A stretch of DNA of 64,000 nt from Delphinus delphis (GCF_949987515.2 NC_082701.1:37031755-37095754); one strand, 5' to 3'; positions 1-11,794 are shown, counted from the stretch's first letter. Notes: generated by a model from the sequence alone, not told the origin. Made by a program: numbers and translations.

Positions 1-172
1 TGAGGGACAGGTGGCCAATGAGATGTATGCTTGCTTCAGTCTGACTCTTTGACACCAACCTATTCTCAGGGTACCTTGAAGGAGCTGAAGTAGTTCTGTT
101 AATGCACTACAGAGAATAAAAACTGTGAGTTTATAAATAGAAGGATCACCATGTAGTAGTATGGTCAGGGAA

Positions 173-300
173 GAGGAAATGGTTATAATAATAGCAATCA
201 TTTACTGAGCACTTATTTTGAGCCAAGAGCTGTACTTAAATGCATTAACCACATTTATTTCATAAATGCTTATAATAAGCACATAGGAACTGGTTTTAGT
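173..300 (-). mobile_element. MIR SINE fragment
   Basis: The segment reads like the reverse complement of the MIR 3' half: a phrase close to 'atttactgagcactta', then a degenerate 'gcattaacc...atttcata' block. MIR is an ancient tRNA-derived SINE shared by all mammals. The copy is diverged and lacks the tRNA-like head. The boundaries are approximate. Confidence 0.6.
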
Positions 301-370
301 CAAGCTAGGCTGCATATGATGAGGTAGCAAACAATCTCAAAATAGCAGTGGCTTAACATGACAAAGGTTT

Positions 371-558
371 GGGGTCTTCCCTGGTGGTGCAGTGGTTGAG
401 AGTCCGCCTGCCTCTCGTGCCCCGGTTCGTGCCCCGGTCCGGGAAGATCCCACATGCCGTGGAGCGGCTGGGCCCCTGAGCCATGGCCGCTGAGCCTGCG
501 TGTCTGGAGCCTGTGCTCCGCAACGGGAGAGGCCACAACAGTGAGAGGCCCGCGTACC

Positions 559-593
<35 letters not shown>
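371..593 (+). mobile_element. CHR-type tRNA-derived SINE, full length
   Basis: This is a tRNA-derived SINE that was copied by LINE-1 machinery. It starts with ggggtcttccctggtgg, carries an internal promoter-like box (ggttcgtgccccggtcc), and ends ccgcgtaccgc followed by about 33 A. An 11-bp target-site duplication, gacaaaggttt, flanks it at 360-370 and 594-604. The intact long A tail and matching duplication point to a recent insertion. The part of the head after 'gtccgcctgcc' is altered relative to the copies at 6889 and 61178. The family is known from whales and hippos and is my main clue to the organism. It is not a tRNA gene. Confidence 0.92.
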
Positions 594-595
<2 letters not shown>

Positions 596-604
596 CAAAG
601 GTTT

Positions 605-944
605 GTTTCTTGCTAATACCTCATGTTCACTTGAGGTTTAGCAGAGGACTCTTCCATGTCATTCTCACTCAAAGACATTGGCTGATGAAGTCCTCACCAT
701 TTGGAATGTAACTGGTTGCCAAAGCTGAGAGAACGGAAGAAAGAGAAGAATGCATCAACTCTTCTGTGTGGCTACCCTGAAGTGACCCTCCTCACTTCCA
801 GTTTTTGGCCAAGGCAATTCACATAGTCAAATGCACCTTAATGGGAACAGGAAGTGAAATTTCTCAAGTGACAAGAGTCACAGAACTGGTGAGCTGTACT
901 AATATCTGCCACAGTATTGTATTGTTAGCTCTTATTTTAAAATG
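605..944. other. Unique sequence, nothing recognised
   Basis: AT-rich DNA between the SINE and an old L1. I see no open frame of note, no recognisable repeat and no RNA gene. Confidence 0.5.
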
Positions 945-1910
945 AAGGAAGAACCCAACTATTAGAATGGCTAAAATTTCAGAAACCTGATAATACCAAG
1001 TGCTGACAAAGATGTTGAGCAATTAGAACTTTTATGCATTCCTGGTAGGAATGCAAAATGGTACAGACACCTTGAAAAGCAGTTTCTTTTAAAGTTAAGC
1101 ATATACTTACTATATTGAACATCAATCCCTCTTATGAGTTTTTACCCTAGAGCATTTTTTCTCAAATGGAGGTGATTTTGCCCCCCAAGGGGCATTTGGC
1201 AATGTAAGGAGATGTTTTTTGTTTTGGTTGTCACACTGGGTCAATGGACACTACTGGTACCTAATGGGTAAATCCAGCAATGTTGCTAAACATCTGCAAT
1301 GGACAGGACAGCCTCCTACATAAAATAATTACCCCACTTAAAAGCCCATTTAATAATTAATAGTATGGTGGTTGAAAAATTCTGCACTAGAGAAATGAAA
1401 AATTATGTTCACACAAAAAGCTATACATGAGTGTTTATAAGAGCATTATCCATAATAACTGAAAACAACCTAATGTCCTTCAACAGATAAATGGATGAAC
1501 AAACTGTGCTACACCCACACAATGGAATACTACTCAGCAATAAAAAGAAATGAACTGCTGATGCATGCAACAACATGGATGAATCTAAAATATATTACAC
1601 TAAGCAAAGGAAACCAGTGTCAGAAAATTACTTATTGTACTTCATTTATATGATGTTATGGAAAGGACAGGACTATAGAGATGGAGAACAATGGTTTCCA
1701 GGGGTAAAATGTGGCAGAGAGTAGAGCAGGAGCATTTGAGTACAAAGTGGCTACATGAGGGAGGTATTGGAGATGATGGAATTGTTATGTATCCTGATTT
1801 TAATTGTGGTTACACAAATCCACACATGTGCTAAAACTCATTGTACTATACACCCCCCCCCAAAAAAGTGGAGTTTTATTGTATGTAAATCATTTTTTTA
1901 AGTTGAAAAA
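945..1910 (+). mobile_element. Ancient LINE-1 (L1M type) 3' end, split by MER20
   Basis: The block follows the end of ORF2 and the 3' UTR of an old L1: 'gaatggctaaaatttcag', 'gcattcctggtaggaatg', 'atggaatactactcagcaataaaaag' in shortened form, then a degraded A-rich 3' end near 1865-1910. It is 5' truncated and full of substitutions, as expected for an L1MA/L1MB-age insertion. A MER20 element interrupts it at about 1153-1383, after which the L1 resumes at 'agaaatgaaaaattatg'. It has no coding capacity. Confidence 0.85.
1153..1383 (+). mobile_element. MER20 (hAT-Charlie non-autonomous DNA transposon)
   Basis: The core 'ggtgattttgcccccc', 'ggcatttggcaatg', 'gttgtcacactggg' and 'gctaaacatctgcaatgg' matches the MER20 consensus as I remember it. 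It sits inside the L1 3' end. The host sequence 'ctagag' occurs on both sides (about 1147-1152 and 1387-1392), consistent with part of an 8-bp hAT target-site duplication. MER20 copies are known in the literature as a source of progesterone-responsive enhancers in placental mammals. Whether this copy is active cannot be seen here. Confidence 0.82.
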
Positions 1911-3274
1911 ATTTTAAAAAGTGAAAAAGACAAAGGAAGAGGGCCTGAGAGACTTGTCTGTGACACAAAGCTTGAAGTGGTGGAGTATGGAATAGAAAAC
2001 AGATCCGTACAGCATTCTTCCCTATTACATAAAGCTGTCTACACAAGGAGGGACAGTGAGCTATGAGCAGAGCATAAATGACTTTTAGGATCAAAGATAT
2101 TTGTTGATCAATTGTGTTGACTGTTGTGAGTGTTAAGTTCATTCATGGTAACTTGTATACCCTTGTAATGATACCATGATTCTGTCTAAAATCCAGACAC
2201 AGATTAAAACCACCCTCCTCATTCTGAGTACCCCTCACCCCACTCATACAGGATGCTCAAGGGTAACTGTGGAGACATGCCAACAAGGGCATGATGCAAC
2301 ATCCTTAGGTATAGTAGACAGGCTATAGGAATGATAGAAGCAGACACTGAGTTTCATGTTATAGTGCTATTTCAACTCACATCTACATTTTATTTTTTCA
2401 GGCCTTTGTTTTGTAATACTCTCAACAACTTTTAGCTCTAATAGTAAGCAGTTGCCGGAAGTGCCATAAACAAAACAAGGAAGAGCTGAATATCAGTGTT
2501 TTCAGCATATTTTACATTTGGAACTAGGTTAATATAATACACCATGTTAATAATGAGATCATATTTAAGAATCCAGCTCTCTCTCTCATTTGATATTTTT
2601 GGTGCTTGTGGTCAGAGGCTATTCTAATCAGCTCTGCTCACCTCCCAATATTTTAATTGCTGAAACAATTATTATTGCTTAAGAAATAATTTGAAAAGGA
2701 CTAGAATAAAAGAATGGAGAAAGGAAACGTGAGTTTTGGATTTTTTTAAAATAATTACTCCCAGAGTAGGTGCTACGATGGCAATTTTAAAAATGGAATT
2801 AATAAATAAGTGTTGGGGTTGGACACTACCTCCACTAGGACTAGGGTCATAAATGAACACAAAACTGACTCTTGGAGTCCATGGGAAACTTTTCCAAGCA
2901 ATGCCATCTTCTGTCAATTTCCAGAAGGAATGGGCTTATCTCTCAAGTTCAGCAGCAACTGTATAGTTCTGTCCATGAAAGCCACAGTCTTTTAACATTG
3001 CTTAGCGTCCTTTGAGGATTTACATATATAAAAACAGACTTAGAGCACTGGTCTGGCTTTCCAGGGAATGAACACACATTCATCCCACAGAAGGCACAGA
3101 AAGGTCATCAAACAAATTATGCTGATTACAAGCCATGGTGAGCTGGGTCTTTTTCTTCCCCAGAGAAAGGAGGGTTGATGAATATGAAAAGAAAAGGGGA
3201 CACACATTAATTAGGAACATGTTTCATGTCAGACATTTTTAGACTCATTGTCCTACATGCCTATAAATTCCTCC
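1911..3274. other. Unique AT-rich sequence
   Basis: I recognise no repeat, RNA gene or convincing coding frame. Short frames on both strands (80-90 codons at most) overlap each other and show no domain. A short CT run lies near 2578-2589. Confidence 0.45.
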
Positions 3275-3775
3275 CCAAACTCTGTTTATCAGTCAAGGTT
3301 CAGTTGCAGAACATAAACACCTGTTTGGTCACTTAAAGTTATTTAACACAGCTTGAAACATCACTGGAGGACTGTAGGCTGGGTTTTCAGGAATGATTCC
3401 GAGAACAGCATTGTGGAAACCAGGGGAACTGCTCCTGCTACCACATTCAGAAGGAATGGAACCAGAGGACCACTCCAGCCAGCACAATTGCCTCTCAAAA
3501 CCCCCACAGCCAGTCATGAACAATGGAACTCTGTTGAAGAAAAGCCCAGTGTCTCCACAACCATACTTAACAACAACACAAGCCAGAAATGAACAATTGT
3601 TCTCTGCCTTGCATCTGCATTCCAAATCCTACACAGGTGAATCTTATTGGTAGAATGTAATTCCCTTCTGAATACTAGCTGCAAGGGAGTCTGGGAAGTG
3701 TAGCTTTTACTTTTCCAGCCACTGCAATGCTGAGAAGCCCAGAAGGATGCTGAATGCCAACTACCCAATTCACTA
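3275..3775 (+). repeat. Ancient interspersed repeat, family not named (copy 1)
   Basis: The start 'cagtcaaggttcagttgcag' and the landmark 'agctgcaagggagtctg' near 3680 recur at 54160-54640 in the same order. The two are diverged copies of one mammalian repeat. I recognise the pattern but cannot give the family name with confidence. Open frames of 79-117 codons on both strands run through it, and I read them as chance. Confidence 0.55.
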
Positions 3776-3794
3776 CACCCTGTGAAGTATTTAA

Positions 3795-4135
3795 TGCTAC
3801 TCTTTATATGAAGAAACAGAAGACCAGAGAAGTTAGATAACGTTAACAAGATTATACAAGCCAGCATTACTAGCAGTTAAGTGCTAGCAGTACTAGCATT
3901 TAAACTTACATTAATCTGTTACCAAAGTTATTTATTGGGTGCTTACTCTGTTCTATACATTATTCTAAGTGCCTTCAAATATTTATTTAATCTTTAACTC
4001 TGTTACATAAGTATTAAATCCCTTATTTTTCAGATAAGAGAAACAAAATACAGAGACATTAATAAACTTCTATAAATCAAATAGTCAATAAGGAATAGAA
4101 CTAGCATTCTTAGATGATGTTCTTCAATGCTTCTC
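3795..4135 (-). mobile_element. MIR SINE, two fragments
   Basis: The part at 3795-3885 carries a MIR-like 'gaagaaacagaagaccagagaagtt' pattern in broken form. The part at 3930-4135 carries 'tttattgggtgcttactctg', an ATTTAATC box and the 'cagataagagaaac' stretch. Both are MIR in antisense orientation. They may be one disrupted copy or two copies. Confidence 0.6.
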
Positions 4136-5044
4136 CTCTTTCCTCTGCAGCATGTGCAGTCTTGACCGTGGGTTTATGACCAGCACGATTGTTGATAACC
4201 ACCTCCCAACAAACTTCCCTGGACACTAACATTCCATTGGTTTATGGAATAGGGTGATAATCCTCTGAAAGCCATTTTTGTGGTCTTAGCTAACTGGTGT
4301 GGAATATCTGGGGACTCTTAAGAGCCAAATATTCAGTATGGTACTGGTAAAAATCTAACAACTGGTTCTCTGAAAATAAGATCTGTGATCTTGGGGCCTT
4401 TGCCAATTTCCATGGTATAAATACTCCCACTCTGATCAATTTCAAGGTACCAATATGATATCAACCAGCTCATAAAATTCCTGAATATTTAACAATTGAC
4501 TCTTGCAAATCCAGAATGAGCCAGATCCAGATAACACCACAAATAATCTTTGTTGTTCAGGGCTCAAGATACCCTTGCAAGAAAACTTAAATCCTTTTCT
4601 ACATTTGGATTTCTGGCATGTACTGAGATACCTAAATGCTTGGAGATGTCCTGATAGAAGGCAGATAGAAAGGAGAGGCAAAGACGTCTCTGAGGAAAAA
4701 GCACAGTAAATTTAGCATGAGCCTAGCAGGATGGGCTTGATAGTGTCTGAGGGAACAATGATTTGGGGTGCTGTTCTTGAATTCCCCTGGGCTAACAACA
4801 AGCACTAGAAAGGAGAGAAAATTGAATTGTTAGGAATTCAAGACAGTTTGTGGGGGAGCCACCTCCCCACACGTAGGTAAGTAATGAAGCTGACAAAACT
4901 CTATGACTAAGGTTCCAAGTCATTCTTTGGACTAGCTCCTATTCTTTTTGCTAGAAGGAGGAGGAAGCATTTCCATTCCAGAGACTCATGTGAACACCAG
5001 CCATGCCATGGTGCTCCATAGAGAAGACTGAGTGTAACCACTGC
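4136..5044. other. Unique sequence with a short GC-rich hairpin
   Basis: No repeat or gene is recognised. The one local structure is a near-perfect inverted repeat at 4849-4871: tgtgggggag, four-base loop, ctccccaca, with one bulged G. Confidence 0.45.
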
Positions 5045-5370
5045 CTTTCTCTTCTCCAGGTCTTTCACATGCTATTTCCTAGCTGGAGATGTTTTTCCTA
5101 CTCCCCTACTGATGAAAATTCTATTCCTCAGTCAAAATTCAAATGTCATCTTGTTCAATATACTTTCCCAAAGTCTTAAGAGTTGGAATTAGTCATTCTT
5201 TCCTTTGCTTATATTCTCTTTTAAATTACCTGTTTCATTCTTACTGGCATTATCATTAACTGCCTACACATGATTTTTTGACAGTAGATGGTGAACTCTC
5301 TGAGGGTAGGACTGGTAGCACATTTGTATCTGCAACTTTTCTTACATAAGCAAATGCTCACTAAGAATGC
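5045..5370 (+). mobile_element. LINE-2 3' end fragment
   Basis: The order of landmarks fits L2: a pyrimidine-rich region with 'cagtcaaaattcaaatgtcatc', then 'cctgtttcattcttactgg', then 'gtgaactctctgagggtagg' and 'tttgtatctgcaac'. L2 is an ancient LINE long dead in placental mammals. The copy is well diverged. Confidence 0.65.
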
Positions 5371-5433
5371 TGGCATTGCTAATACAGTGTGCAGAGGAGC
5401 ATCTGATATGAAAATGCACTTCCAAAAAAAATT

Positions 5434-5545
5434 TGGGAGGGAGCTAGAGGGGAAGAAATTAAGGTGGGGAGGAAGGGAAGGAGGAAGTATAGAAGAAAGG
5501 GAGAGAGGGCAAAAAGATGGGAAGAAAGGAGGGAAAGATGTTTAC
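5434..5545 (+). repeat. Purine-rich (GGA/GAA) low-complexity tract
   Basis: About 110 bp in which almost every base is A or G, made of irregular ggagg, gaagg and gaaag units. It directly follows the L2 fragment. An open frame through it encodes a Glu/Lys/Gly-rich stretch that is only a product of the composition. Confidence 0.8.
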
Positions 5546-6871
5546 CTCCTAACTCGTTCGTTATTTGGCCCAAAGATTGGGGGTACATTTTTTTCCCCAT
5601 AATTTGAGATTAAAAACATGGTTTTAGAGGAAAGCAAATAATCCCTTTAGAACATCTTAGAGCTACCTACTTGAGAACCTTTTCATGACGTAAGTGTAAG
5701 TCTTTCTGTATTTCCTATTGCGAATCATCATTTTAGGGATATGCATGTTCTCCATGAGAAGTATTCACCAGAGGGATTGTCCTTGGCAAAGCCATTGATC
5801 AGAGCCTAAAGCATTGTTTCAGTCAATGTGTCAATGCCTCCTTGATAGAAAATTCTTCTATTATGCAAACGCCTTCATCACCTTGTGCTTCTCTGAGTAC
5901 ATCAATAAGTGCTCATATATGATATATGTGTGCTTACAGCGTATATAATACATTGGATGTATGTAGTGTTTTGTTTTCCATGCCTGAAAGAATAACTGAT
6001 TTATTTCATAGCTTTTATGGATGGTTTTATTATTCTTAACTATCCATTATTTTTGCATGCATATTTTATAGCACCTTGATGGACTTATTTGATTTGACCC
6101 AGAGTTTTAATGACAGCACAGTCATAGGAAGTGCACATTAACTTACACAAATCATTTATTCAAGTCACTTCAGAGTGTGATCCTCCCCTAAGGTGATTTG
6201 TGGACTGCCAGCCCTTTCATGATGGGCAAAATAGCATAGCATGCACTATAAAGCCATGGCCCAGGAAAAGCTAGTGGTGATTCCTGGATCAGCAGGGCAA
6301 TCTCCTTGAAGGGGCTGTTAATTGTATAAATAGAGTTAGCCATAACTGTATCACTGGATTCAGTTTGATGTGATTCTTTTCTTCTGAATCTCAACTTCCT
6401 TATAGGGAGAGTGTAAGACAGAGCATAGTGATGGTAGGTCAGATTCTTAAGAAAATCTTAAAAGATCATGCAGCAGTGGAATGGTCTAAATAAATACTAA
6501 TTAAAGAATGATATGGGCAGGAAGGGCTGAGGCTTCATTTTCAATAACACCTGACCTCTTCTTCCATCTTAGTTTTGGAGAAACCACTCCTAAACTCCAA
6601 GGTTTACATCCTTCTCTTTTTGGTGTCCTAGTTTTCATCTGGTTAAGGGGAATGATCTTGCACCCTAGGACAAAGAATATTTATTTGTAGTAGTGTAACC
6701 TTCTATCTTTCTCACCATGGTGTCACCTCAGATGATCTTACATGGCTTCATTTAAAAACATCTTTGGTGTAGTGACAGTCTATGGAAATTTTCCTGATTC
6801 CCAGTGTAACTTACCCTATTAAGGCCAGTTTTTGTGCTGGATTGCAGTATCTGAAACACATTAATTTATTT
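5546..6871. other. Unique sequence, nothing recognised
   Basis: AT-rich DNA with several TATA-like strings near 5930-5960 that have no gene attached. No repeat family or coding frame can be supported. Confidence 0.45.
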
Positions 6872-6888
6872 AGCACATGTATTCTTTT

Positions 6889-7127
6889 TTTTTTTTTTTT
6901 TTGGGGGGGTATGCGGGCCTCTCACTGCTCTGGCCTCTCCCGCCGCAGAGCACAGGCTCCGCATGCGCAGGCACAGTGACCATGACTCACAGGCCCAGCC
7001 ATGGGCTCACGGGCCCAGCCATGGCTCAAGGGCCCGCGGCACGTGGGATCCTCCTGGACCGGGACACGAACCCGTGTCCCCTGCATCGGCAGGCAGACTC
7101 TCAACCACCACGCCACCAGGGAAGCCC
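6889..7127 (-). mobile_element. CHR-type tRNA-derived SINE, full length, with internal duplication
   Basis: The SINE lies antisense: poly-T of about 14 (the A tail), then the GC-rich body, ending in 'ccaccagggaagccc', the complement of the SINE head. A 17-bp perfect target-site duplication, agcacatgtattctttt, flanks it at 6872-6888 and 7128-7144. Inside, ggcccagccatgg occurs twice within about 35 bp (near 6990 and 7012), where the copy at 61178 has a single 'gggcctagcc'. The perfect duplication indicates a young insertion. Confidence 0.92.
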
Positions 7128-7144
7128 AGCACATGTATTCTTTT

Positions 7145-9514
7145 AGTATGCTTTCTTGGCAGTCTAGTAGGTGCCAGGCACTTGATAAGACATGTACTCT
7201 GTTTTTAAAATCTCCTTAACACCAGTGTATGTCAGAATCACCAGTGGGTGATTACACTTTACTAGATATGAGAATCTCTAGAGAGAAGGCTCAGGTGAGA
7301 ACTAAATCTCAAGGAGCTCTGCTTTAAGAAGCTTATGATCTTTCCAGGGATGTTAACATGGGTTTTCATAGACATCCCTCTAAAGTGCTATGGGAGCCCA
7401 AAGAGTGAAGTGACAAACTCCATCTGGGGTAGTTGAGGCCAGTTTCCCAAAGATTTGACATCCAGACTCTTTCTCATCCCCTGATTTTTTCTACTCTATC
7501 AGATAAGCTCCTTTCTCTCCTTCCCACATCTTGAGTCAAAATAGCTCTGTCCAGGATCCTGAAACCTGCCTTCTACATGATCATCACATGAAATCATACC
7601 AAGGATCCGGAAGAGAGACTCCTGTTTAAGTTCCAGGTGAGTTTTGCATTGTTTCCTGATGATCTCTTATATTAATCAGACCTGAATGCCACACAAGTAA
7701 ACTTACACAGCAGGAAACTGAGGCCCAAAAAGTTCACAAAGTGAGTTCACGGCAGGACCAAGACCAGATTCCAGGCTTCCTGATCTTGAAGCAATTAGTC
7801 TTCGCATGACAGTGAGTTCCCTCTGATCTCCTCTCTTTGCTCTCAAAGATTCTCCCTGTGCATTTGAAATGGTTTGTGGTCATCAAAGGGGTACACATAG
7901 AATTCAATGTTCAAGATGGAAATTTTCACAATTTAACTTCAATAGAGATGAACTTCTTAAGGTTAAGATTGCATTATTCTTTTTTCTCTAGCCTTAATTA
8001 GCAGACAATAGGTTTCCTTTTGTGTTAGAATTTCTTTTTGACATTTTCACCTTTGTATTTTAGGTTTAAAAACTGCTATAAGCATCAACATCATTCTGTG
8101 TCACTATATTTTGAATATCTTTAGAGGTGTATGTCTTTTTTTTAAGTAATGTGTTCCTATTAAAAGTGATTAGCACAACTTAGATTAGGCATTATCTTGA
8201 CTTTCAATTTTGTATTTGTGTATTTATTTGTATATAACTTTTTATAAAATGTCTTAGGCTTCATAGCTAAATTGGCATTCCTTCCTATAAGACTTCTTTG
8301 AGAATGTTCATAAATGTCCATCATTAACCCTCTTGGGCAAGAACTGAGGAGGTTGAGTGACTACATAAACACTGAGCAGTGTCCAACAGAGCTGCTCATG
8401 GGAGTTGTTTGTGAGGGAGGGTCTTAAGGTCAAACAGGAGATGTCAAAATACCAGGTGGTTAGGCTGAGCAGTGCTGGGCCAGGAAAAAAAAAGAAAAGA
8501 AATCTCTTAGTTGGAAATTAGAGAAGTGGCTAAATCAAGGCCACATCCCTGTTGGATTTATTAAAAGGGAGGCCAGAAGATCAGGAGGAATATCAACAAA
8601 AGCCAAACAAAGATTGTGTAGGGTTCATAGTGTGAAATAAGGTCAGTTCAGGGCTAAAACTTGTAATCTTAGCCACTGAGTGCCTTTTCCTGGGGACTTG
8701 GCACACTCATACTGGGTGGGGCAGGAGAGGGCTGCTTTAGACCATAAGAACCTTCTGAATAGTTGTAGGTCAGTTTCTTCCAGGAGCAGTGCCACAGTCA
8801 TGCATCTATAACCCACAGCAGTAAAAATAATTTGAGCATTATGAGAAAAAGTAGAAGCGAGCCTAGTGCTTTATGTAAAAACCTTTAAATTCCCACTTCA
8901 CTAAAAATTCCTCTCTGCAGCTGGTAGGAGAGATTACCATGATTCACCATCTGGGTGGATTAATGTTTACTAAAAAAGAGAGAGAGGGAGAGAGCAGTGG
9001 ATAAGATGAATGCTTCCCCAGATACAACAGAAATCCAAAGTAGAATATCTTTCCATAAGATTTTTTTCACATCTTACACCTGTTTTATTTGAATCTTGAT
9101 AGAATTGTTTAAGGAAAACTCAGATTTACCTGTTTTCAAAAGACTGAATAATGTAGAAACTGTGGATCATCATCAAACTGTTTAAATTTACATTCATGCA
9201 ACATTCGCACTGAAGACTTTACGAATTTGTTGGAAATAATTAGGCACCTTTGGCACTTCACTTTTACATTTCCCATTCTGGGAACATTTTTCCTGCTACA
9301 TGCAGCTTGAATTCACAAGGTAGAATCTCAGATTCTGACCTGGGGGACCACAGTTTGCCAGTTGCCTCTAAATCTGAACCTGATCAGTCAAAAATGTGCA
9401 TCTCATCCATAGGCTGACTTAGCTTCAGTGGACCACTGGATGGTTGTCTTCCAGTAACTGGAGTTTCTGGTGAACTAGTAGAACTATACAGGTAGTTTGT
9501 TTGTTTGGTTGGGT
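7145..9514. other. Mostly unique sequence with small old repeat remnants
   Basis: At 7150-7215 there is a weak MIR-like 'ggtgccaggcacttgataag', and near 7230 a phrase like MER5A ('gtcagaatcacc'). At 7700-7790 lies a MIR-like 'caggaaactgaggccc' piece in antisense orientation. The rest, including all of 7800-9514, shows no repeat or gene I recognise. Confidence 0.45.
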
Positions 9515-9755
9515 TTTGAGCATCTGCAGTATGAGAGACACAGACTTTGCTTTACTTGCACTGTCTCTTAATCCTCACAATCACCTATAGAAGTAAACAC
9601 TATTAGCATTCCCATTTTATTGTAGAAGAGACAGAGACAGAGAGTTTAAGGAACTTGCTGTGTGTCAACAAATGAATACATGTTAAAACTGATCTTTGAA
9701 GTCAGATCTGTCTCCTTCTAAAGCCCATGCTCTTAACCATTACACTCTATAGTCT
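9515..9755 (-). mobile_element. MIR SINE
   Basis: Antisense MIR of nearly full length: 'taatcctcacaatcacc', 'cattcccattttattg', then 'cccatgctcttaaccatta' at the tRNA-like head. It is diverged but its layout is complete. Confidence 0.78.
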
Positions 9756-11269
9756 TATTCAATAGTTAGGTTATTTTCAATTCAATTTGGGTGCTTGTAG
9801 ATCCAGTCTTAATATTGGGAATCTCATTTCCTTGAAAATCATACTTACCCCTCTCAATATGCCACAAGTCATCATTCCCAGCAGCAGAGAGCATTTTACT
9901 GCAATTACACTTGCTAATCAATTCTGCATCAGTGACCAGCCTTATAAATGTCTAGTTACCTATATTCTACTGACATGTCATCTCGTTTCTTACCAAAATT
10001 GTCAGTAGTCTCAATTTTAGAGACCGTTTTTCTAAAGCACAGGGAAGCCAGGAAATATGTCACCCTTATTGCCAACCAAACAAAAATAAACCATTGTGTC
10101 ATTTTTCATGCTGGGGATTCATCAGCTGAGTGCATTCCAAGTATTTCTGAGTTTTAACTTTTTAATCAAGGGGACTATTTGAGGAACTATGCTTTTTACC
10201 ATTATTTTCAAATTTTCCCTTTAATTTTTCTACTGATATTTGTCTAACTTGCATTAACAATATTTTCAGTGTTTCTTCATGGGATTTAAAAACGATTAAA
10301 TGAGGCTACATTTCTACTAAGCTTTAAAAAATAGACATCATAAGTCATATGACTATGTTAGAAGACATCCTGGGATCAGTTCCATGGCTCTCTGGCTGGC
10401 CATTCGGAAGGCAGTTTGATAGGGGTTGAGAAATAAATGAGCCAAAAAGGGTGTCCTCCCATTTCCTCTAAAGGAGAAGCTAATAATCATAAATTCCAGG
10501 GGGTATTCTGAGTGTCAGTCAAATGATGTTCAGGGTGCAGAAAGAGCAAGGACTCTGCTTCTGCTCTAGGTTCAGAGAAACCTAGTAGATGGGGATATGC
10601 TGGAAACATGGTCCAATCTTGGGGAAAAGCCAGATAAAGAGGACACAGGAAAGAACTGGAGTAAAAACTAGCTGCCAGGAGGGAGAAGGAGGATGGGTAC
10701 ATGGAGAGGCTGTTACATGAACTGCAGTTCACCTTTATAAGCAAGGCATGGAGAGAGCATACTAATTTCAGAGCCCTGTCCCTGCTAGCGGAGTGCCTCA
10801 CTGGGGCCTAACTTAGTGTCTCACTGGGACTTTCTTGGCTCAGATCTGGAGAAGGGGTGTCTTTAACCAAGAGGAGTCAAGTTTGGATTAAGGACAGTTG
10901 AGATGGGCTTACTGGAGCAGTCAGTAACTAGCAGGACATGACAGAGATTTTTAAAACATTGCTTTTTGTTTATTTGGTTATAGCCTTTTTTTTTCCCTCC
11001 CTACTTTTGTTCCTTTGATCTCTCATGGCAGTAACTGGCCAGGGGCACAGTCCACATGGGGTTGAGGTAAGCCAATAGCTCATTCACTGCAGTGTTTTTA
11101 TATCTGCCCTGTCCAGCCTTCTGTGAATGGTGTAAAGGGGTGCATAGTCCTAACCTTACAGACCAACATGGTTTTTTAAGCACAGATTTGTCCATCTTAG
11201 TCTGTCAGTGCCTTGCATCTTGCTCATTTTTTGTGTTCACCAAGACTTGGTGTAGATAGCCTAATGTCA
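9756..11269. other. Unique sequence, nothing recognised
   Basis: Several frames of 60-104 codons lie on both strands but overlap one another and have no recognisable domain, so I do not call them genes. Confidence 0.45.
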
Positions 11270-11640
11270 TAGATGGGAAGAACATGGAATATGAAGTCTA
11301 CAGGCTTGTGTTTTGTTTGCTTGTTTTTAAGATGGTATTTTTAAGTTGAAGTATAGTTGATTTACAATGTTGTATTAGTTTCAGGTATACAGCAAAGTGA
11401 TTCATTTACACACATAATCTTTTTCAGATTCTTTTCCTTATAGGTTATGATACAGGCTTGTGTTTAAAGCTCAGTTCTGGCACTGATAAGGTGTGGAACC
11501 ACAGGCAAGGTTGTGACCACCCTCCATTTCCTCATCTATGAAATAAGGGGAATGAATCTTATCTCACAGGGTTAAATGATACAACACATACAAAGTACAT
11601 GCTAAAGTGTCTAACTCTGAGTGCTTATGGTCTCCCTTTT
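11270..11640 (+). mobile_element. MIR SINE interrupted by an L1 3' end
   Basis: The MIR 5' part ('aatatgaagtctacagg') runs to about 11313 and resumes at 11452 with 'aagctcagttctggcac', 'tttcctcatctatgaaat' and 'gggttaaatgatac'. The interruption is a short antisense L1 end. The host string acaggcttgtgttt is present on both sides of it. Confidence 0.75.
11314..11451 (-). mobile_element. Cetartiodactyl LINE-1 3' end, about 138 bp, inside a MIR
   Basis: The segment 'ttgaagtatagttgattta', 'caatgttgtattagtttcag', 'cagcaaagtgattca' is the antisense 3' UTR of a cetartiodactyl L1. It is flanked by a perfect 14-bp target-site duplication, acaggcttgtgttt (11300-11313 and 11452-11465). It is very severely 5' truncated. 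The duplication proves it landed in an existing MIR. Confidence 0.88.
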
Positions 11641-11794
11641 CCTCCTCTCTGTGACCCGGACACACCTCTCCATACCCAGCAGCTTAGGGAACATACCCAG
11701 CCCACTTTAAAGGGATGATCTCGTCATAAACACACCTTTAAATTTTTTTCATTAGCAAAGAAGAGGTTTCTCCAGTTGGAAAAACAGCCATTGT

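Noticed and set aside
371..593. tRNA-like box in the SINE as a possible tRNA gene
   Set aside because: The sequence is followed by a SINE body and poly-A and bounded by a target-site duplication. It does not fold as a full tRNA.
5930..5960. TATA-like strings as a promoter
   Set aside because: Such strings are frequent in AT-rich DNA. No transcript or initiator context is visible.
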